Shown here: one piece after another, positions 8,555-12,050 of the stretch
Layout of the letters: every line of letters starts with the position of its first letter
Numbering within the stretch: position 1 is the first letter of the stretch
Origin: Planctomycetaceae bacterium
GTDB lineage: Bacteria > Planctomycetota > Planctomycetia > Pirellulales > PALSA-1355
Direction of reading: 5' to 3'
Assembly (NCBI GenBank): GCA_005773095.1
Contig: SXHT01000057.1
Location: forward strand, 1 to 12,050
Length of the DNA stretch: 12,050 nt
Notes under the pieces: model-generated
Database searches by the model: none
Told to the model about the DNA's origin: nothing
The model's input: the letters and a program-made list of their open reading frames with translations, nothing else
Position numbers and translations under genes: made by a program

Positions 8555-8682
8555 ATGGGTAGGTGTCTCACTCCCGCGTGACGAGCGGTTCTGTTCAACG
8601 ATGGTCGAATTGCCTCTCGGCTACCTTGTTTACGGACGGCCCGGCAATTAGTTTTTCGCCAGACGTACGAACCGATACCGCC

Positions 8683-8766
8683 CGGTGCAAACGCTCCGCG
8701 GGTGCCAAGGCAGTTCCAACGGCCGGAGAGCAGTAATCGGGCGAGATCGGTGCAAACTCAAGGCAG
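8683..8766. repeat. Imperfect direct repeat in the divergent promoter region
   Basis: The 10-mer CGGTGCAAAC occurs at 8683-8692 and again at 8748-8757. Each copy is followed, in the same order, by CAAGGCAG (8706-8713 and 8759-8766), with spacers of 13 and 1 nt. A repeated 10-mer alone could arise by chance in 600 nt, at very roughly one in six. The collinear second block makes a real duplication or a paired binding site more likely. A regulatory role is inferred only from its position between divergent operons. Confidence 0.35.
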
Positions 8767-8822
8767 GGAACCACGATCGGCTCCGGGCGCTGCTTTGGCC
8801 CAGTTAGCTAGCAGATGCGCGC

Positions 8823-8842
8823 CGTCGACCGGCGAGTCGACG
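8823..8842. promoter_or_regulatory. Inverted repeat, possible operator or hairpin
   Basis: The arms CGTCGAC (8823-8829) and GTCGACG (8836-8842) are exact reverse complements around a 6-nt centre. The site lies about 270 nt upstream of cphA' and 310 nt upstream of the transporter. No T-run follows on either strand, so it is not an intrinsic terminator. It could be an operator for a dimeric regulator; no regulator gene is present in the window to support this. Confidence 0.25.
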
Positions 8843-9154
8843 CCCGGGGGGTGAAAATGGGGTAGGATGACAAACTTCCTGCGATAACTCTCGGCTGAAT
8901 CGTGAAAAGCTGGTCACTTTGGGTAGCTTCGGATAATACCATCGGCCGTCCCAGTTTGCGAGCAGCATCCAACAATTTTGTGCCCCATCGGCCCCAGGTC
9001 GGCGCTACTCTTCCGCTTTCCATCGGCATGCGGACCAACAAATCCCACCTTTTCCCAATCTTCGTATACGGACAATTCCCACGGCAACTCTGCTTTCCCA
9101 AAATCCCATGGGGGCATAAAATCGGGGAGTCAACCCGATAGGAGTGCGGATACC

Positions 9155-11467
9155 TTGCTTGAGCCCGCTGCCAACTGGCAAAAAATCCCGCCTCAGTGGC
9201 GGGATGCGCTGCAATCACAACTACAAGCGGGCGAGGAGCTTGTGGCTTGGTTTGAGACCGATCTCGATACCGTGTTGCGGTTTGGCACCGAGTTGGCAGC
9301 GGTCACCAACCGGCGCGTTCTGGCGTCCGCCCGACCACCGCAAATCGCGGATGGTCTTCGGTCTGCTCCGCTTGCGATGGGTTGGGCGAGCTGGAGCCTG
9401 AGTGAAATCGACCAATTCATTGCCCAGGAACATGGAGGTGTGGGTCGGCTCGAGCTTTTGGGCGCCACGGGGCGTTTATCGGTCTGGCGCTATACCGTCG
9501 AGAAGACCGACCAGGCCCATCGCTTTGTGCGGCAGTTCAACGCGTTTCGACTGGGTGGCATGGCCGGTTCGCAAGCTGGGGGAGTCTGCCCAAGCTGCGG
9601 CGGGCTGATTATGCGCGACGATGGCGTGTGCCCCACCTGCTGCGTGGGGCCGGCTCCGCCGGTGATGTCGTCGCTGCTGCGGGTTGCGGCGTTCGCCAAG
9701 AACCGCGCCGGTATATTGCTGCTTGGCTTCGTGTTGACGCTGGCGGCCACCGCAGCGGGACTGGTTTGGCCCTACCTGACGATTCCTCTGTTCGACAAGG
9801 TGTTGGTGCCCTACACCACAACCGGCACGGTGCACTGGACGCTGTTTTGGTGGATCATCGCCGCCGGCGCTGCGGCCTTCGTGGTGGAATGGCTGCTCGA
9901 CTGGACCAGAACCTATGTGCTCTCGCGGACCTTCGAGCGAATCAGCGCCGATATGCGCACGCGGACTTACGCGCATCTGCAAAGTTTGTCGTTGGAATTT
10001 TTTGGCGGCAAGCGGACCGGCGACTTAATCTCACGCGTGTCGAGCGACAGCGATCGTATTTGCAACTACCTCTCGCTTAACGCGATGAATTTTGGCACCG
10101 ACGTGCTGATGATCTTAATGTCGGCAGGCATTCTGATTTCGATCAATCCGATACTCGCCTTAGTGACGCTCGCGCCGTTTCCACCGACCTTATGGGTGGC
10201 GTACATCGTTCGCAATCGACTTCGCCATGGATTCCATCAGACAAGCGTCACGTGGGCCAACATGACAAGCGTGCTGGCCGACACGATTCCCGGTATCCGC
10301 GTGGTCAAGGCGTTCGCTCAGGAGCGTCGCGAAACCGAGCGATTCCGCGAAGCGAACGACCGCGTGGTCGATGCCACCGATCGGGTGAACACCTGGTGGT
10401 CGTTCTTTGGCCCGAGCGTGAAGTTCATGAATGGCATCGGTCTGCTGGTCGTTTGGGTGGCCGGCGCGATCATGATCTTTCGCGAGCAGATTCCGTTGGG
10501 CGTACTGAGCGCGTTCGTGCTCTACATCTCGCGGTTTTACGTGTGCATCGAGTCGATGATCCGGATGGTCGCCTCGACGCAAAAAGCGGCTACCAGCGCA
10601 CATCGCATCTTTGAGATTCTGGATCGCGTGCCAAGCGTCGCCGAACCCGTGCGGCCCATCCAGCCGGATCTCATCGCAGGCCGGATTGAACTTTGCGGCG
10701 TAAAGTTTAAGTACGGCACTCGCGAAGTGCTGCACGGGCTGAATCTGACGATCGAGCCAGGGGAGATGCTTGGCCTCGTGGGCGTCAGCGGATCGGGGAA
10801 GAGCACGTTGGTGAATCTGGTGTGCCGGTTTTACGACGTGTCGGAGGGGGCGATCCTGGTGGACGGCCACGACATCCGCTCATTTCCGATCTCCGCGTAC
10901 CGCAAGAACATCGGCATTGTATTGCAGGATCCGTTTTTGTTTTTTGGCACCGTGGCGGAAAACATCGCCTACGGCAAACCGGACGCGACGCGCGAGGAAA
11001 TCATGGCTGCTGCGCGGGCTGCCCGCGCCCACGAATTTATCTTGCGGTTGCCCGACAGCTACGATTCGATGGTCGGCGAGCGGGGCCAGTCGCTCAGCGG
11101 CGGCGAGCGGCAGCGATTGTCGATCGCCCGGGCACTCTTAATCGACCCGGCGATACTGATTCTCGACGAAGCGACTTCGAGCATTGACACAGAAACGGAG
11201 CGCGAAATCCAGCTTGCGCTCGACAACCTGATTCAAGGACGGACCACGATTGCAATTGCCCACCGCCTGAGCACGCTGCGGCAGGCAAACCGGCTGGTCG
11301 TGCTGGAGCATGGCCAGATCGCCGAAGTCGGCCGCCACGATGAGTTGCTGGCCACCGACGGCGCCTACGCAAGGCTGCACCGCGCCCAATTCGAGTTGGC
11401 GCGACGCACCAGCGCTCCCAGTCCGGTGGAAGCGGCACTCATTGTGCCAGAACGAGATCGAGATTGA
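9155..11467 (+). CDS. ABC exporter half-transporter with soluble N-terminal zinc-ribbon region (cyanophycin-associated type)
   Basis: A 770-residue fused membrane and ATPase half-transporter that would work as a dimer in the inner membrane. Residues 1-140 form a soluble region whose F-G-T-E-L-A-A-V-T-N-R-R-V-L (43-56) resembles bacterial PH-like domains. A zinc-ribbon-like C-P-S-C...C-P-T-C follows (Cys145, 148, 159, 162). Hydrophobic segments of an exporter membrane domain lie near 187-206, 229-249, 312-352 and 424-465. The nucleotide-binding domain is intact: Walker A G-V-S-G-S-G-K-S-T (543-551), Q-loop Gln591, signature L-S-G-G-E (647-651), Walker B ending Asp671-Glu672, and His703. The TTG start at 9155 has AGGAG 10 nt upstream. 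An in-frame ATG at 8978 would add 59 residues of non-coding-looking sequence. Divergence from cphA' and the DUF1854 neighbour match a family I recall as cyanophycin-metabolism-associated. Its substrate is unknown. Confidence 0.88.
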   Translation: MLEPAANWQKIPPQWRDALQSQLQAGEELVAWFETDLDTVLRFGTELAAVTNRRVLASARPPQIADGLRSAPLAMGWASWSLSEIDQFIAQEHGGVGRLELLGATGRLSVWRYTVEKTDQAHRFVRQFNAFRLGGMAGSQAGGVCPSCGGLIMRDDGVCPTCCVGPAPPVMSSLLRVAAFAKNRAGILLLGFVLTLAATAAGLVWPYLTIPLFDKVLVPYTTTGTVHWTLFWWIIAAGAAAFVVEWLLDWTRTYVLSRTFERISADMRTRTYAHLQSLSLEFFGGKRTGDLISRVSSDSDRICNYLSLNAMNFGTDVLMILMSAGILISINPILALVTLAPFPPTLWVAYIVRNRLRHGFHQTSVTWANMTSVLADTIPGIRVVKAFAQERRETERFREANDRVVDATDRVNTWWSFFGPSVKFMNGIGLLVVWVAGAIMIFREQIPLGVLSAFVLYISRFYVCIESMIRMVASTQKAATSAHRIFEILDRVPSVAEPVRPIQPDLIAGRIELCGVKFKYGTREVLHGLNLTIEPGEMLGLVGVSGSGKSTLVNLVCRFYDVSEGAILVDGHDIRSFPISAYRKNIGIVLQDPFLFFGTVAENIAYGKPDATREEIMAAARAARAHEFILRLPDSYDSMVGERGQSLSGGERQRLSIARALLIDPAILILDEATSSIDTETEREIQLALDNLIQGRTTIAIAHRLSTLRQANRLVVLEHGQIAEVGRHDELLATDGAYARLHRAQFELARRTSAPSPVEAALIVPERDRD

Positions 11468-11540
11468 ATTCAAGCCCCTCTCGCGCGCCGGAAAGAGGGA
11501 ACACAACAACCGGCGATTGCCCTCTGCCCCCTGAAATCCC

Positions 11541-12002
11541 ATGACTTTTGGATTGTCACACGATTCGTTTGGACGTCTGATGTTGATCGACGCCGATGGC
11601 GTGCGGCATTTCGATGTGACTCCTGTGCGCGCATTCCCCGTGACCGATCCTGATCACTGGATTTCCATCATGAGCACGGCGGGGCAGGAAATCGTGTGCA
11701 TCGCGGACCTCGGCGACCTGCCGGAAAACACCCGCCGTACCCTGGAAGCCGAGTTTGCCGACCGCGAGTTCGTCCCGATAATCCGCCACATTCAAAACGT
11801 TTCCGCCTGGAATGAGCCTTCGGAGTGGACGGTCGACACCGACCGTGGCCCGACGACATTCGTGCTCGAAAGCGACAGCCACGTCCGCCGCCTGAGCGCT
11901 TCACGTGCCATGATCTTCGACGCGCACGGCACGTGCTACGCCATCGAAGACCTGCACCGTCTCGACGCCCGCAGCCGCCGGTATTTGGAGCGATACTTGT
12001 GA
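11541..12002 (+). CDS. DUF1854 family protein, cyanophycin-metabolism-associated type
   Basis: A 153-residue soluble protein with no signal peptide or membrane segment. It resembles DUF1854 proteins: an N-terminal L-I-D-A-D-G-V-R-H (15-23) leading into V-R-A-F-P-V-T-D-P (29-37), a central I-A-D-L-G-D-L-P (54-61), and a C-terminal Y-A-I-E-D-L (132-137) followed by an Arg-rich helix. No catalytic motif is visible and no function is established. As I recall, family members sit next to the ABC exporter type found immediately upstream in cyanophycin loci, so the two probably act together. The ATG at 11541 follows the transporter stop by 73 nt. No strong Shine-Dalgarno site precedes it. The same transcript is likely because both genes read in the same direction and no terminator separates them. 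Confidence 0.85.
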   Translation: MTFGLSHDSFGRLMLIDADGVRHFDVTPVRAFPVTDPDHWISIMSTAGQEIVCIADLGDLPENTRRTLEAEFADREFVPIIRHIQNVSAWNEPSEWTVDTDRGPTTFVLESDSHVRRLSASRAMIFDAHGTCYAIEDLHRLDARSRRYLERYL

Positions 12003-12050
12003 TCGCTCACAACTGGGTCCGCTTCACAGTTTGGTGGTCTCAAAACTCTA

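Larger units (their letters stand above)
8555..9154. other. Divergent intergenic region between cphA' and the ABC transporter
   Basis: About 600 nt without a convincing gene. Open frames on both strands here are short, lack family motifs and have unusual codon choice. The region must hold the promoters for the leftward cyanophycin operon and the rightward transporter pair. Seen directly are two imperfect direct repeats (8683-8713 and 8748-8766), a near-perfect inverted repeat (8823-8842), and GATAAT at 8932-8937, which could be a -10 element for the plus-strand genes although no good -35 box sits 17 nt before it. The octamer CCATCGGC occurs at 8939, 8985 and 9020. None of these proves regulation. 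No tRNA, riboswitch or mobile-element remnant was recognised. Confidence 0.6.

Noticed and set aside
8911..8937. Sigma-70-like promoter with GATAAT at 8932-8937 for the ABC transporter
   Set aside because: The only -35 candidate (TGGTCA at 8911) is poor and spaced 15 nt. It is too weak to annotate as a promoter and is mentioned only within the intergenic entry.
8978..9154. In-frame upstream ATG extending the ABC transporter by 59 residues
   Set aside because: The added residues are rich in Ser, Pro and Asn, have codon choice unlike the rest of the gene, and show no family similarity. A TTG with AGGAG upstream at 9155 fits better.
8808..9218. 136-codon minus-strand frame in the intergenic region
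   Set aside because: No domain, low-complexity composition and overlap with the transporter's N-terminus; judged non-coding.
11476..11499. Hairpin CCCTCT / AGAGGG after the transporter gene
   Set aside because: Only a 6-bp stem with a 12-nt loop and no following T-run, so it is not a credible intrinsic terminator.

Overview
This 12 kb window is GC-rich (about 60 % by eye), densely coding bacterial DNA built around a cyanophycin (poly-Asp-Arg storage polymer) biosynthesis locus. The gene set, a secreted acetylxylan-esterase-like hydrolase and the weak Shine-Dalgarno sites would fit a planctomycete (Pirellulales-like). That assignment is an inference; no rRNA or other marker gene is present.

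Layout: five genes run leftward on the minus strand from a divergent intergenic region. In transcription order they are a truncated cyanophycin synthetase paralogue, CphA' (8554-6371); a full-length cyanophycin synthetase, CphA (6227-3528); a D-2-hydroxyacid dehydrogenase (3514-2552); a flavin-reductase-domain protein (2448-1963); and a secreted alpha/beta hydrolase that starts at 1939 and leaves the window at base 1. The gaps are 143, 13, 103 and 23 nt, so one transcript is plausible. On the plus strand, after about 600 nt without a convincing gene (8555-9154), lie an ABC-exporter half-transporter with an unusual soluble N-terminus and a zinc-ribbon-like motif (9155-11467), then a DUF1854 protein (11541-12002). 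These last two belong to families that, as I recall, are annotated elsewhere as associated with cyanophycin metabolism.

How they may work together: CphA carries an ATP-grasp (G) domain and a complete Mur-ligase-like (M) domain and should add Asp and Arg in turn to the polymer. CphA' keeps the N-domain and most of the G-domain, but its M-domain P-loop is destroyed and the C-terminal lobe is missing. The two paralogues show complementary decay. CphA has lost the HxxEH metallohydrolase-type motif in its N-domain, while CphA' keeps it. CphA' has lost the M-domain active site and a Gly-rich loop in its G-domain, while CphA keeps both. This suggests split labour, with CphA' making or holding primers and CphA elongating; it is the most interesting observation here. 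The transporter and DUF1854 protein have no established role. No cyanophycinase or isoaspartyl dipeptidase gene is visible in the window.
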